64,000 bases of DNA from Streptomyces specialis (lineage in GTDB: Bacteria; Actinomycetota; Actinomycetes; Streptomycetales; Streptomycetaceae), in NCBI RefSeq assembly GCF_001493375.1, contig NZ_LN929759.1:1-64000 (forward strand), read 5' to 3'. Within the stretch, counting starts at the first letter, position 1. Every line of letters starts with the position of its first letter. The position numbers and the translations under genes were made by a program. The notes beneath the pieces are model-generated. The model ran no database searches. It saw only the letters and a program-made list of their open reading frames with translations, and was not told the origin of the DNA. Of the stretch, positions 26,730-35,448 are shown piece after piece.

Positions 26730-27881
26730 CCCGGGGGCGGGTCCCGCGACCTGCGCGGCGGGCGGCGGGGCCTGGGCCGGGAGGGGCTTCGGACGGCTGA
26801 TCAGCTCCTGCGGGATCATCATCAGCGCGCCGGTGCCGCCGCGGGCGGAGGGCCGGAAGGACACCTTCAGCCCGTGCTTGCGGGCGAGGCAGCCGACGAC
26901 GGCCAGCCCGAGCCGGGTCCCGGAGAGGGTGGTCAGGTCCAACGCCTCGGCGGAGACGGCCCGTTCGGCGCGGCGCAGCGCCACGTCGCTCATGACCAGG
27001 CCGCTGTCCTCGACGGTCAGGATGACCCCGACCGGCACTTCCTCGGCGTAGACGTGGATCTCGGCGGTGGGCGGCGAGAAGTTCGCGGCGTTGTCGAGGA
27101 GTTCGGCCAGGGCGTGCATGACGCCCTCGGCGGCGTGGCCCGCGATGGCGACGTCGAGCGTGGAGTGCAGCCTGACCCTCTGGTAGCCGCCGATGCGGCC
27201 CATGGCGCCGCGCAGGATGCTCTCCATCACGATCGGCTTGGCCCAGCGCCGTCCCGAGCGGGCGCCCGTCAGCACGGCGATGCTGTCGGCCAGCCGGCCC
27301 GCCTGGGCCGTGCGGTGGTCGAGGTGCAGCAGGTCGCCCAGGACGTTCTCGTCGCCGTGCCGGTGCTCCATCTCCCGCAGGTCGGCGAGCATGCCGGTCG
27401 TCAGGGCCTGCATCCGCCCGGCCGCGTTGGCGCAGGCGGCCATGGCGGCGGCCTTGCTCGTCTCGCCGTGGCCGATCTCGGTGGCCAGCGTCCGCAGGAC
27501 CTGGGCGGTGGCCTCGTCCTCCGGCGCCGGCACGGCCGCCAGCACGGCGTCGGCCGAGGCGCCGGAGCGCAGCCGCCGCACCACGTCGGGAACGGTCTCG
27601 TCGGTGAACCGCCGCACCGAGGCGTCCCGCGCCTCCACGCTCCGCCGCAGCCACCGGTACCGGGTGAAGCCCCACGTCGCGGTCGTCACGGCCGCGCACA
27701 CCACGACGGCCGCCGCGCCCGCGCCCCACGCGACGGGGATCCGGAACGACTCGGGCGCCGCGTACACCCCGGCGAGCCAGCCCGCGCCGGTCGTGGCCAG
27801 GGAGATGAGGAGAGCCAGCAGGGCCTGCCGCACGGGCGGGCGTTCCGTCCTTCGGCGCGCCGGCGGGGTGTGCGCTGTCAT
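26709..27881 (-). CDS. cvnA: Conservon sensor-kinase-like protein CvnA, N-terminal part
   Basis: Residues 1-384 of a histidine-kinase-like membrane protein; the last seven or so codons and the stop come from adapter sequence. Two N-terminal transmembrane helices (about 22-42 and 50-70) are followed by a dimerisation region with GDLLHLDHRTAQAGRLADS, then the GHKL ATPase domain: N-box LAELLDNAANFSP, a degenerate G1 box, and GTRLGLAVVGCLARKHG. It resembles CvnA, which organises CvnB-E at the membrane. First gene of the leftward conservon. ATG start with GAGG upstream. Confidence 0.9.
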   Translation of the reverse strand: MTAHTPPARRRTERPPVRQALLALLISLATTGAGWLAGVYAAPESFRIPVAWGAGAAAVVVCAAVTTATWGFTRYRWLRRSVEARDASVRRFTDETVPDVVRRLRSGASADAVLAAVPAPEDEATAQVLRTLATEIGHGETSKAAAMAACANAAGRMQALTTGMLADLREMEHRHGDENVLGDLLHLDHRTAQAGRLADSIAVLTGARSGRRWAKPIVMESILRGAMGRIGGYQRVRLHSTLDVAIAGHAAEGVMHALAELLDNAANFSPPTAEIHVYAEEVPVGVILTVEDSGLVMSDVALRRAERAVSAEALDLTTLSGTRLGLAVVGCLARKHGLKVSFRPSARGGTGALMMIPQELISRPKPLPAQAPPPAAQVAGPAPGLALTHI

Positions 27882-28068
27882 CGTCGAGGACCTCGCGGAC
27901 GGGAGGAGAGTGCTGTCAATCCCGCAACACTATAGGTGAGTTCCCGAACGCGCAGGCAAAGCCTGTTATAGGGATGAGTGTTCCTTCTGTGCATCTTCGT
28001 GCATGAGTGATCAGTGTGACGGGTGGTCCGTGAGGTGTTCTCACCGCGCGGAATGGCAGGCTGAGAGG

Positions 28069-30969
28069 ATGGTCGTGGACGGGGTCGAGACGGGCGGAAA
28101 CACCGCGGAACAGGCCGCTGAGCAGGCTCGGGACCGAGCACGGGAGCAGGCTCGGGAGCAGGCCGCCGAGCTGGCGGCCGACCTGGCCGCCGAGGTGCGC
28201 GGCGAGGTCGCGTTCGACGCCGGGAGCCGGGCGCTGGTCACCATGGACGCGTCCAACTACCGGCGGGTCCCGCTCGGCGTCGTCTCCCCGCGCGACGCGG
28301 ACGACGTGGCGGCGGCGCTCGCCGTCTGCCGCGCGCACGGCGTGCCCGTCGTCCCGCGCGGTGGCGGCACCAGCATCGCCGGGCAGGCCACCGGCACCGG
28401 CGTCGTCCTGGACTTCACCCGCCACATGAACCGCGTGCTGGCCCTCGACCCCGACGCCCGCACCGCCGTCGTCCAGCCCGGCGTGGTCTGCGACGCGCTG
28501 CGGGCCGCCGCCGCGCCGCACGGCCTGACGTTCGGCCCCGACCCCTCCACCCACGGCCGCTGCACGCTCGGCGGGATGATCGGCAACAACTCCTGCGGCT
28601 CCCACTCCGTGGCCTGGGGCACCACCGCCGACAACGTGCGGGACCTCGACGTCCTCACCTACCGCGGCGAACGGGCCCGCCTGGGCCGCGGCACCGACGG
28701 CTGCGGCGGGGTGCCGGCGCCGCTGCGCGCGGCCGTCGAGAACCTTGTCGCGGACCGGCTGGCCCTGCTGCGCACCGGCTTCCCCGACCTGCCGCGCCGC
28801 ATCTCCGGTTACGCGCTGGACGAGTTGCTGCCGGAGCGGGGCCGCGACTGGGCCCGCGCGTTCACCGGCAGCGAGGGAACGCTCGGCGTGCTGACGAGCG
28901 CCACGGTCCGGCTCGTCCGGGCCCCGGCTGCGCGGGTGCTGGCCGTGCTCGGCTACCCGGACGAGAGCGCGGCGGCCGAGGCGGCGCCCGCGCTGCTGGC
29001 GCACGGGCCGCTGACCGTCGAGGGCATGGCCGCCGATCTCGTCGGCGGGGCCGCCGCCGGGGCGCGGCCGCCGGGCGGCGCCTGGCTGTTCGTCGAGGTC
29101 GGCGGCGACAGCGGCGGCGAGGCGGCGGCGCGGGCCGCCGCGCTGTGCCGCGCGGCGGCGGGCGACACCACCGGGCACGCGGTGGTCGCGGACCCGGTGG
29201 CCCAGCGGGCGCTGTGGCGGGTGCGGGAGGACGCCGCCGGGGTCGCGACGCGGCTGCCGGACGGTGGCGAGGCGTGGCCCGGCTGGGAGGACTGCGCGGT
29301 GCCGCCCGCGCGACTCGGCGCGTATCTGCGGGAGTTCCGCGGCCTGATGCGTGACCACGGGCTGCGCGGCGCCCCGTACGGGCATTTCGGGGAGGGCTGC
29401 GTCCACGTCCGGATCGACTTCGACCTCCTGTCGCCGCGAGGGATCGCGCGTTTCCGGGAGTTCGGCCAGGAGCTGGCCGGGCTCGTGGTCGCACACGGCG
29501 GCTCGCTGTCCGGCGAGCACGGCGACGGCATGGCCCGCGCCGAGTTGCTGCCCCGCATGTACGGGGACGAACTCGTCGCCGCCTTCACCCGGTTCAAGGA
29601 CGCGTGGGACCCGGACGGCGGCCTCAACCCCGGCGTGCTGGCCCGCCCCGCCAAGCTGGACGAGAACCTGCGCTTCACCGGCCTGCCCGCCGAGCCCGTG
29701 CCCGTCGCGTTCTCCTACCCGCACGACGGCGGCGACTTCAGGGCCGCCGTCCGCCGCTGCGTCGGCGTCGCCAAGTGCCGGGAGACCACGACCGGTACGC
29801 ATGTGATGTGCCCGTCGTTCCGGGCCACCGGCGAGGAACGCCACTCCACCCGGGGCCGCGCCCGGCTGCTGCACGAGATGCTGACCGGCGAGATCGTCAC
29901 CGACGGGTGGCGGTCGGAGGAGGTGCGCGACGCGCTGGACCTGTGCCTGTCGTGCAAGGGATGCCGGTCGGACTGCCCGGCGGGGGTGGACATGGCCACC
30001 TACAAGGCGGAGTTCCTCCACCACCACTACGCCGGGCGCCGCCGCCCCGCCGCGCACTACGCGATGGGCCGCCTGCCGCGCTGGCTGGAACTGACCGCCG
30101 CGCTGCGCCTGGCGCCCGTCGTCAACGCGGCGACGCGCGTCCCGCCGCTCGCCGCCCTCGCCAAGCGCCTCGGCGGCATCGCGCCGGAACGGACGATCCC
30201 GCCGCTCGCGCGCCGACCGTTCACGCGCTGGTGGCGGGGGCGCGAGGAGCCGGGCGGCGACGGCCGCCCCGTGGTGCTCTTCCCCGACACGTTCACCAAC
30301 TTCCTCTCCCCGGAGGCCGGCCGCGCCGCGGCGACCGTGCTGACCGCCGCCGGGCTACGGCCCGAGGTACCGGCGGAAACCGTCTGCTGCGGCCTGACCT
30401 ACGTCTCCACCGGCCAACTCGACCTGGCCCGCGCGGTGATGACCCGCACCCTGGACCGGCTGCCGCCGGACCTGCCCGTCACCGTCCTCGAACCACCGTG
30501 CGCGGCGGCCCTGCGCACCGACCTCCCCGAGCTGCTCCCCGCCGACCCGCGCGCCCGCGAACTGGCCGCCCGCGTCCGGACGTTCGCGGAAACCCTCCAG
30601 GAGTACGCCCCCGACTGGACACCCCCGCGCCTGAACCGCCCGGTCGCCGGCCAGACGCACTGCCACCAGCACGCGGTCCTCGGCGACGAGGCCGACCGGC
30701 GCCTGCGCGAACGGGCCGGCCTGACCGGCGAGCTGTCCACCGGCTGCTGCGGCCTCGCGGGCAACTTCGGCTTCGAGAAGGGCCACTACGACGTCTCCGT
30801 CGCCTGCGCCGAGGACCAGCTCCTCCCGTCCCTGCGCACCGCGACCCCGGACACGATCGTCCTGGCGGACGGCTACTCCTGCCGCACCCAACTGTCCCAC
30901 CTCCCCGACCACCACCCCCACCACCTGGCCGAAGCCCTGGCAGCGGCCCTGGAACCGGACCCCCGCTGA
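28069..30969 (+). CDS. Fused FAD-linked oxidase / Fe-S oxidoreductase (D-lactate dehydrogenase-like)
   Basis: A 966-residue fusion. Residues about 10-35 are a Gln/Ala/Arg/Glu-rich helical stretch (AREQAREQAAELAADLAAEV). Residues about 50-510 are a PCMH-type FAD domain (VVPRGGGTSIAGQATG, GMIGNNSCGSHS) and an FAD-oxidase C-terminal domain with GEHGDGMARAELL. Residues about 600-640 hold a ferredoxin-like cluster (CLSCKGCRSDCP), and the end carries two CCG-type half-sites (ETVCCGLTY, STGCCGLAGNFGFEKGHY). The family oxidises 2-hydroxyacids and passes electrons to quinone. ATG 28069 is preferred over earlier in-frame starts. Confidence 0.9.
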   Translation: MVVDGVETGGNTAEQAAEQARDRAREQAREQAAELAADLAAEVRGEVAFDAGSRALVTMDASNYRRVPLGVVSPRDADDVAAALAVCRAHGVPVVPRGGGTSIAGQATGTGVVLDFTRHMNRVLALDPDARTAVVQPGVVCDALRAAAAPHGLTFGPDPSTHGRCTLGGMIGNNSCGSHSVAWGTTADNVRDLDVLTYRGERARLGRGTDGCGGVPAPLRAAVENLVADRLALLRTGFPDLPRRISGYALDELLPERGRDWARAFTGSEGTLGVLTSATVRLVRAPAARVLAVLGYPDESAAAEAAPALLAHGPLTVEGMAADLVGGAAAGARPPGGAWLFVEVGGDSGGEAAARAAALCRAAAGDTTGHAVVADPVAQRALWRVREDAAGVATRLPDGGEAWPGWEDCAVPPARLGAYLREFRGLMRDHGLRGAPYGHFGEGCVHVRIDFDLLSPRGIARFREFGQELAGLVVAHGGSLSGEHGDGMARAELLPRMYGDELVAAFTRFKDAWDPDGGLNPGVLARPAKLDENLRFTGLPAEPVPVAFSYPHDGGDFRAAVRRCVGVAKCRETTTGTHVMCPSFRATGEERHSTRGRARLLHEMLTGEIVTDGWRSEEVRDALDLCLSCKGCRSDCPAGVDMATYKAEFLHHHYAGRRRPAAHYAMGRLPRWLELTAALRLAPVVNAATRVPPLAALAKRLGGIAPERTIPPLARRPFTRWWRGREEPGGDGRPVVLFPDTFTNFLSPEAGRAAATVLTAAGLRPEVPAETVCCGLTYVSTGQLDLARAVMTRTLDRLPPDLPVTVLEPPCAAALRTDLPELLPADPRARELAARVRTFAETLQEYAPDWTPPRLNRPVAGQTHCHQHAVLGDEADRRLRERAGLTGELSTGCCGLAGNFGFEKGHYDVSVACAEDQLLPSLRTATPDTIVLADGYSCRTQLSHLPDHHPHHLAEALAAALEPDPR

Positions 30970-30989
30970 CCAGCCGACCCGTCCAGCCC

Positions 30990-31776
30990 ATCACAGCGGC
31001 GAACCGCCCTGCGTGGCCGCCGTCAGGCCCGCCGCGCGGTGACCGGCCCGGAGGTTGGCCGCGCGGCGCCCTGGCCGAGCCATGCGCCCGGCTGCGGCGG
31101 CGAACCACGGCGCTCTCGCGCCTTGGCCGAAGCCCTGGCGTTCCCACTGCGCGGCCGGAGTGCCGGGGATCGGCCGGTCGTCCAGCCTGTCTCACTGGCG
31201 AACCGCCCTGCATGGCCGCCGTCAGGCCCGCCGCGCGGTGACCGTCTCGGAGGTTGGCCGCGCGGCGCCCTGGCCGGGCCATGCGCCCGGCCGCGGCGGC
31301 GAACGACGGCGCTCTCGCGCCCTGACCGAAGCCTTGGCGTTCCCGCTGGTGGCGTACCGCCCTGCGTGGCCGCCCTGAAGCCCGCCGCACGATGCCCTGG
31401 CCGGGCCGTGCCCCCCGCCACAGCGGTGAACGACGGCGTTCCCGCGACCTGGCCGAAGCCCTCCGGGAGTTGGCCGCGCGGTGACCGGCCCGCCCGGTCG
31501 GCCTGCGGTGGCAGCGGACTTCGGCGTTCCCGCCGCGCGGCCTGAGTCCCGGGAACGGGCCGGCCGTTCAGCCCGTCGCGGCGACTGCCCCGGAGTTGGC
31601 CGCAGTGAACCGGCCCGCCCATCCGGGGCTCCCGCGACCCGGCCGAAGCCCTCCGGCAGTTGGCCGCGCGACGCCCCGGCCGGGCCACGCGCCCGGCCGC
31701 GGTGGCGAACGACGGCGTTCCCGCCGCGCGGCCGGAGTACCGGGGAACGGGCCGGTCGTTCAGCCCGTCGTGGTGC
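30990..31776. repeat. Degenerate 0.15-0.2 kb direct-repeat array
   Basis: Between the oxidoreductase and the PPOX gene lie about 0.8 kb with no credible gene. It consists of four imperfect GC-rich units. Unit starts are near 31001, 31200 and 31351 (GNACCGCCCTGCRTGGCCGCC), with a fourth more diverged unit from about 31580. Recurring submodules are GTTGGCCGCGCGG, GCGGCGAACGACGGCG and a closing GTCGTCCAGCCYGTC-like piece seen at about 30977, 31178, 31567 and 31756. The last copy covers the stop of the PPOX gene. Long frames read across it have no conserved features. Confidence 0.7.
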
Positions 31777-32167
31777 TGATGAAGGTGATGACCTTCTCCG
31801 GCCTGACGGTCACGATCAGGCGGGTCTCGTCGTCCAGCGGGAAGGGCGGGTCCTGGCCGAGGTACTTGTGCGAGAGGCGGAGCGGCAGCGCCTTGTCCAG
31901 GTCCTCGGTCAGCTCCGCCCGGCCCCGGATCTCCACCGAGTGGTACGGGTTGTCCTGGTCGAAGACGGTCACGCTGACGCGCGCGTCCTCGCGGAGGTTC
32001 CGCGCCTTGCGGCGGGCGGCGGTCGTGGAGAAGCGGAGGGTGTCGCCGTCCCGCTCGACCCACACCACGGACGTCTGCGGCGCGCCGTCCGGCTGGAGCG
32101 TCGCGACCGTCGCGAAGTTCTTCCCGTCCAGCAGCTCACGCGTCTTCTCGTCGAACGTCACGCTCAT
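31760..32167 (-). CDS. PPOX-class (pyridoxamine-phosphate-oxidase-fold) protein
   Basis: A 135-residue split-barrel flavin-binding protein, probably F420- or FMN-dependent (TIGR03618-like). Typical stretches are FATVATLQPDGAPQTSVVWVERDGD and RRKARNLREDARVSVTVFD (given here as TLQPDGAPQTSVVWV and RKARNLREDARVSV). The ATG at 32167 starts MSVTFDEKTRELLDGKNFAT. Its last codons and stop lie inside the final unit of the repeat array, so the C terminus may have been remodelled. Substrate unknown. Confidence 0.9.
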   Translation of the reverse strand: MSVTFDEKTRELLDGKNFATVATLQPDGAPQTSVVWVERDGDTLRFSTTAARRKARNLREDARVSVTVFDQDNPYHSVEIRGRAELTEDLDKALPLRLSHKYLGQDPPFPLDDETRLIVTVRPEKVITFISTTTG

Positions 32168-32244
32168 GACTCGTCTCCCTCGGGCTCGGGCCGTGTGCTG
32201 ATCCACCCGGCCAACGCGCCCGCCGCCGAGGTTCTTCCCGCCGG

Positions 32245-33111
32245 TCAGGCGTCGGGCACGGTGATCGTGCCGGAGGCGACGATCACCGTGTGCCCGCCGA
32301 CCGAGACCGACGACAGCACGCCGCCCGCCGTGACCGAGGTGGCCTCGATGCGGCTCGCGCGGCCCATCTTCACGCCCTGCTCGACCAGCAGCGTGTGCTC
32401 CCCGTCCGCCGTCCCCGGCAGGCTCGCGACCAGCCCGGCGCAGGCCGAACCCGTCGCCGGGTCCTCCTCGATGCCCGCACCGGGCACGAACGCCCGCGCG
32501 TACACCCGGCCGCCCGGCCGGAAGTCGCCGGCGAACACGTACAGGTCCGCCGCCCAGCCGCCCGCGAGACCGGCCGACCAGGCCGCGCGGTCCAGCGCCG
32601 CCCGGTCCACCGCCGCGGCGTCCCGCAGCCGCGCGTAGCAGAAGCGCCGCCCGACCCCGCCGTACCAGCAGTCGACGACGTCGTCCCCGGTCAGCGACAG
32701 CGCGCCCGCCACGGCGGCCGTCGCGGGGGAGTGGCCGGGCCGCTCGTACGGCGCGGTCAGCGTCAGCCGGGCGTGCGTGCCCGCCACGTCCACCGTGACG
32801 ACGCCGACGCCCTCCTCCAGCAGCAGCCGCGGCCCCAGGCCCGGCTCGGTCGCGGCGAGCACGGCGGCCGTGCCGACCGTCGGGTGCCCGGCGAACGGCA
32901 GCTCCGTCGTCGGCGTGAAGATCCGCACGTGCCGCGTGTGGCCGCGGGTCCGGGGCGGGAGGACAAAGGCGGTCTCGGAGAAGTTGAACTCCCGGGCCAG
33001 GGCCTGCATCCGGTCCGCCGACAGGCCCCGGGCGTCGGGCAGCACGGCGAGCTGGTTGCCGCCGAAGGGCCGGTCGGTGAAGACGTCGGCGAGGTAGAAG
33101 GTATGGTCCAC
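32245..33111 (-). CDS. PhzF-family isomerase
   Basis: A 288-residue protein of the PhzF/DapF-like fold with two related halves. N terminus [20 protein letters not shown] is classic; NFSETAFV carries the catalytic Glu (about residue 46), followed by [17 protein letters not shown], and the C-terminal half has the matching [11 protein letters not shown]. Members isomerise small acids, for example in phenazine synthesis, but no phenazine genes are near, so the substrate is unknown. GTG start. It probably forms a leftward group with the PPOX gene. Confidence 0.93.
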   Translation of the reverse strand: MDHTFYLADVFTDRPFGGNQLAVLPDARGLSADRMQALAREFNFSETAFVLPPRTRGHTRHVRIFTPTTELPFAGHPTVGTAAVLAATEPGLGPRLLLEEGVGVVTVDVAGTHARLTLTAPYERPGHSPATAAVAGALSLTGDDVVDCWYGGVGRRFCYARLRDAAAVDRAALDRAAWSAGLAGGWAADLYVFAGDFRPGGRVYARAFVPGAGIEEDPATGSACAGLVASLPGTADGEHTLLVEQGVKMGRASRIEATSVTAGGVLSSVSVGGHTVIVASGTITVPDA

Positions 33112-33130
33112 GCCACCTCACCCTACGCGT

Positions 33131-34222
33131 TCACTCCGCGTAGCCCTCCACGTCGCGCGGGTCGCGCGGGGCGGGCCCCACGTACCGGGCCGAGGGGCGG
33201 ATCAGCCGCCCGGTGCGCTTCTGCTCCAGGATGTGCGCCGACCACCCGGCCGTCCGGGCACAGGTGAACATCGCGGTGAACATGTGCGCCGGGACCTCCG
33301 CGAAGTCCAGCATGATCGCGGCCCAGAACTCCACGTTCGTCGCCAGCACCCGGTCAGGACGGCGCGCGCCCAGCTCCGCCAGCGCGGCCCGTTCCAGCGC
33401 CTCCGCCACCTCGAAGCGCGGCGCGCCCAGCTCCTTCGCGGTGCGCCGCAGCACCCGGGCCCGGGGGTCCTCGGCGCGGTAGACGCGGTGCCCGAAGCCC
33501 ATCAGCCGCTCGCCCGCGTCCAGCTTCCGCCGCACATAGCCCTCGGCGTCGCCGGTCCGCTCGATCTCCTCGATCATGTGCAGCACGCGCGAGGGCGCGC
33601 CGCCGTGCAGCGGCCCGGACATGGCGCCGACCGCGCCCGACAGCGCCGCCGCCACATCGGCCCCGGTGGAGGCGATGACGCGGGCGGTGAACGTCGAGGC
33701 GTTCATGCCGTGCTCGGCGGCCGACGTCCAGTACGCGTCGAGCGCCGCGACGTGCTTGGGGTCGGGCTCGCCGCGCCAGCGGCGCAGGAACCGCTCCGTG
33801 ACGGATGTCGCTTTGTCGATCTCCCGCTGCGGCACCATCGGCAGGCCGGGTCCGCGCGCCGACTGGGCGACGAAGCTGAGCGCGAGCACGGCGGCGCGCG
33901 CCAGGTCCTCACGGGCCTGGGCGGCGTCGATGTCGAGGAGCGGTTTCAGCCCCCACACCGGCGCCAGCATGGCCAGCGCCGCCTGCACGTCCACCCGCAC
34001 GTCGCCCGACCGGATCGGGATCGGGAACGGCTCGGCGGGCGGCAGCCCCGGCGTGAAGGCCCCGTCCACCAGCAGGCCCCAGACCTTGCCGAACGAGACG
34101 TGGCCCACCAGATCCTCGATGTCCACGCCCCGGTATCTGAGGGCGCCGCCTTCACGGTCGGGTTCGGCGATCTCCGTCTCGAAGGCGACGACTCCTTCGA
34201 GCCCGGGGGAGAACTCGGACAT
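33131..34222 (-). CDS. citA: Citrate synthase
   Basis: A 363-residue type I-like citrate synthase (acetyl-CoA + oxaloacetate to citrate), of the short actinobacterial citrate synthase 2 group. The active-site His residues are in GPLHGGAPSRV and MGFGHRVYRAEDPRA, and the C-terminal Arg region is present (RTAGWSAHILEQKRTGRLIRP split here). At the position of the catalytic Asp (usual NVDF) it has Glu: TNVEFWAAIML. From memory this matches SCO4388 beside pdxH. It is divergent from pdxH across 142 bases that hold a GGTAA-N9-TTACC inverted repeat. Confidence 0.93.
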   Translation of the reverse strand: MSEFSPGLEGVVAFETEIAEPDREGGALRYRGVDIEDLVGHVSFGKVWGLLVDGAFTPGLPPAEPFPIPIRSGDVRVDVQAALAMLAPVWGLKPLLDIDAAQAREDLARAAVLALSFVAQSARGPGLPMVPQREIDKATSVTERFLRRWRGEPDPKHVAALDAYWTSAAEHGMNASTFTARVIASTGADVAAALSGAVGAMSGPLHGGAPSRVLHMIEEIERTGDAEGYVRRKLDAGERLMGFGHRVYRAEDPRARVLRRTAKELGAPRFEVAEALERAALAELGARRPDRVLATNVEFWAAIMLDFAEVPAHMFTAMFTCARTAGWSAHILEQKRTGRLIRPSARYVGPAPRDPRDVEGYAE

Positions 34223-34364
34223 CTGGCTGCTCCTTATGCCTTATGCACGGTAAGCGCGGTAAGTCTGGCCGTTACCTTAACTACGAGTGTCCGCCGCCCA
34301 CAGAGCGCGGGTCGGAAGTCCGGTGCGTCCGCCACTGTCAGCCGCATGTTGCAAGATATGGGCC

Positions 34365-35045
34365 GTGTCCCACGCCGAGAACTCCGATAACCTCCCCAGC
34401 TCCCCACTCGATCCCGCCGCGATGCGCGCCAGGTACCGCGAGGCCGGGCTCGACGAGAAGTTCCTCGCCGCCGACCCCTTCGAGCAGTTCGAGCAGTGGT
34501 CCGCACACGCCGCGGAAAGCGGCCTCCACGAGCCGAACGCGATGGTGCTCTCCACCGCCGACCCCACCGCCCGGCCCAGCTCCCGCACGGTTCTGCTCAA
34601 GCAGTTCGACCGGCGGGGCTTTGTCTTCTTCACCAATTACGGCTCCCGCAAGGGCCGCGAGATCGACGCGAACCCCTACGTGTCGCTGCTCTTCCCGTGG
34701 CACGGCATCGCCCGCCAGGTCATCGTCTCGGGCAGCGCCCGCCGCACCGGGCGGGCCGAGACCGCCGCCTACTTCAGGACCAGGCCGCACGGCTCGCAGC
34801 TCGGCGCGTGGGCGAGCGAGCAGTCCTCCAAGGTGGCCTCCCGCGCCCAGCTCGACCAGCTCTACGCGGAGCTGGCGGAGCGGTATCCGGAAGGGGAGGA
34901 CGTGCCGGCGCCGCCGCAGTGGGGCGGGTACCGGGTGGAGCCGGAGACCGTCGAGTTCTGGCAGGGCCGGGAGAACCGGCTGCACGACCGGCTGCGGTAT
35001 GTCCGCCAGGGCAAGGGCTGGATCGTGGAGCGCCTCTGCCCGTAG
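34365..35045 (+). CDS. pdxH: Pyridoxamine 5'-phosphate oxidase
   Basis: A 226-residue FMN enzyme that oxidises pyridoxamine or pyridoxine 5'-phosphate to pyridoxal phosphate. It is complete: FMN-binding [20 protein letters not shown] and [11 protein letters not shown], then [15 protein letters not shown], and the C-terminal [24 protein letters not shown] (in parts), which binds PLP and FMN. GTG 34365 gives an N terminus of normal length. It is divergently arranged with citA. Confidence 0.96.
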   Translation: MSHAENSDNLPSSPLDPAAMRARYREAGLDEKFLAADPFEQFEQWSAHAAESGLHEPNAMVLSTADPTARPSSRTVLLKQFDRRGFVFFTNYGSRKGREIDANPYVSLLFPWHGIARQVIVSGSARRTGRAETAAYFRTRPHGSQLGAWASEQSSKVASRAQLDQLYAELAERYPEGEDVPAPPQWGGYRVEPETVEFWQGRENRLHDRLRYVRQGKGWIVERLCP

Positions 35046-35370
35046 GTCCAGGGCCGCGGGCGACCGGGCCAGGGGGCCCGGAAAAGGGCGATCCGCGGGC
35101 CTGTGGTCCCCGGAAGGCGCTGACCGCGCCCGCCGGGGAGCCGGCCGGACTTACCGGCGGCCCGCGGATCGGGTGACTGCTGGAGATTGGCCGGCGGCGC
35201 CGGCACAACGTCTTGTGAGACGACGACCGCTAGGCCGCAGTCACCTCACGCGTCCGGTTGTCATACATTCGCCGAACCACCTCCTCTCTCGTGTACCCCG
35301 CACGGTAGGCGCCTCCCCGCACGCACCACAACCACATTTCGGTGCGGCAACGAGATTCACCGAAACCCTA
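35046..35370. other. Non-coding stretch after pdxH
   Basis: 325 bases with no credible gene. It contains G/C-rich short repeats just after pdxH (GGGCCGGAAAAGGGCGATCCGC region) that may terminate the transcript, then an AT-richer run that leads into the Crp-type site and promoter of the PAS gene. Nothing else is recognised. Confidence 0.6.
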
Positions 35371-35386
35371 TGTGACCGACGTCACC
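35371..35386. promoter_or_regulatory. Crp-type binding site
   Basis: TGTGACCGACGTCACC fits the Streptomyces Crp consensus GTG-N6-GNCAC exactly (GTG-ACCGAC-GTCAC at 35372-35385). It lies 63 bases upstream of the PAS/GAF gene start, a normal position for promoter control. I infer cAMP-Crp influence on this sensor gene. Confidence 0.65.
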
Positions 35387-35448
35387 ATGGAGTTGAATGG
35401 GAGCGGCGCAAGCGACCGGCGCTCTCTCTCCTGTGCAGGGGGTATCAG

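Noticed and set aside
31023-32063. 346-codon leftward frame through the repeat array
   Set aside because: It runs through the repeat array and into another frame of the PPOX gene. The composition is low-complexity Arg/Pro/Gly and there are no conserved features.
32245-33111. PhzF as evidence for phenazine synthesis
   Set aside because: No other phz gene is near; PhzF-fold proteins are widespread with other roles.
35187-35375. 62-codon ORF after pdxH
   Set aside because: No ribosome site, atypical codon use and overlap with the Crp-type promoter.
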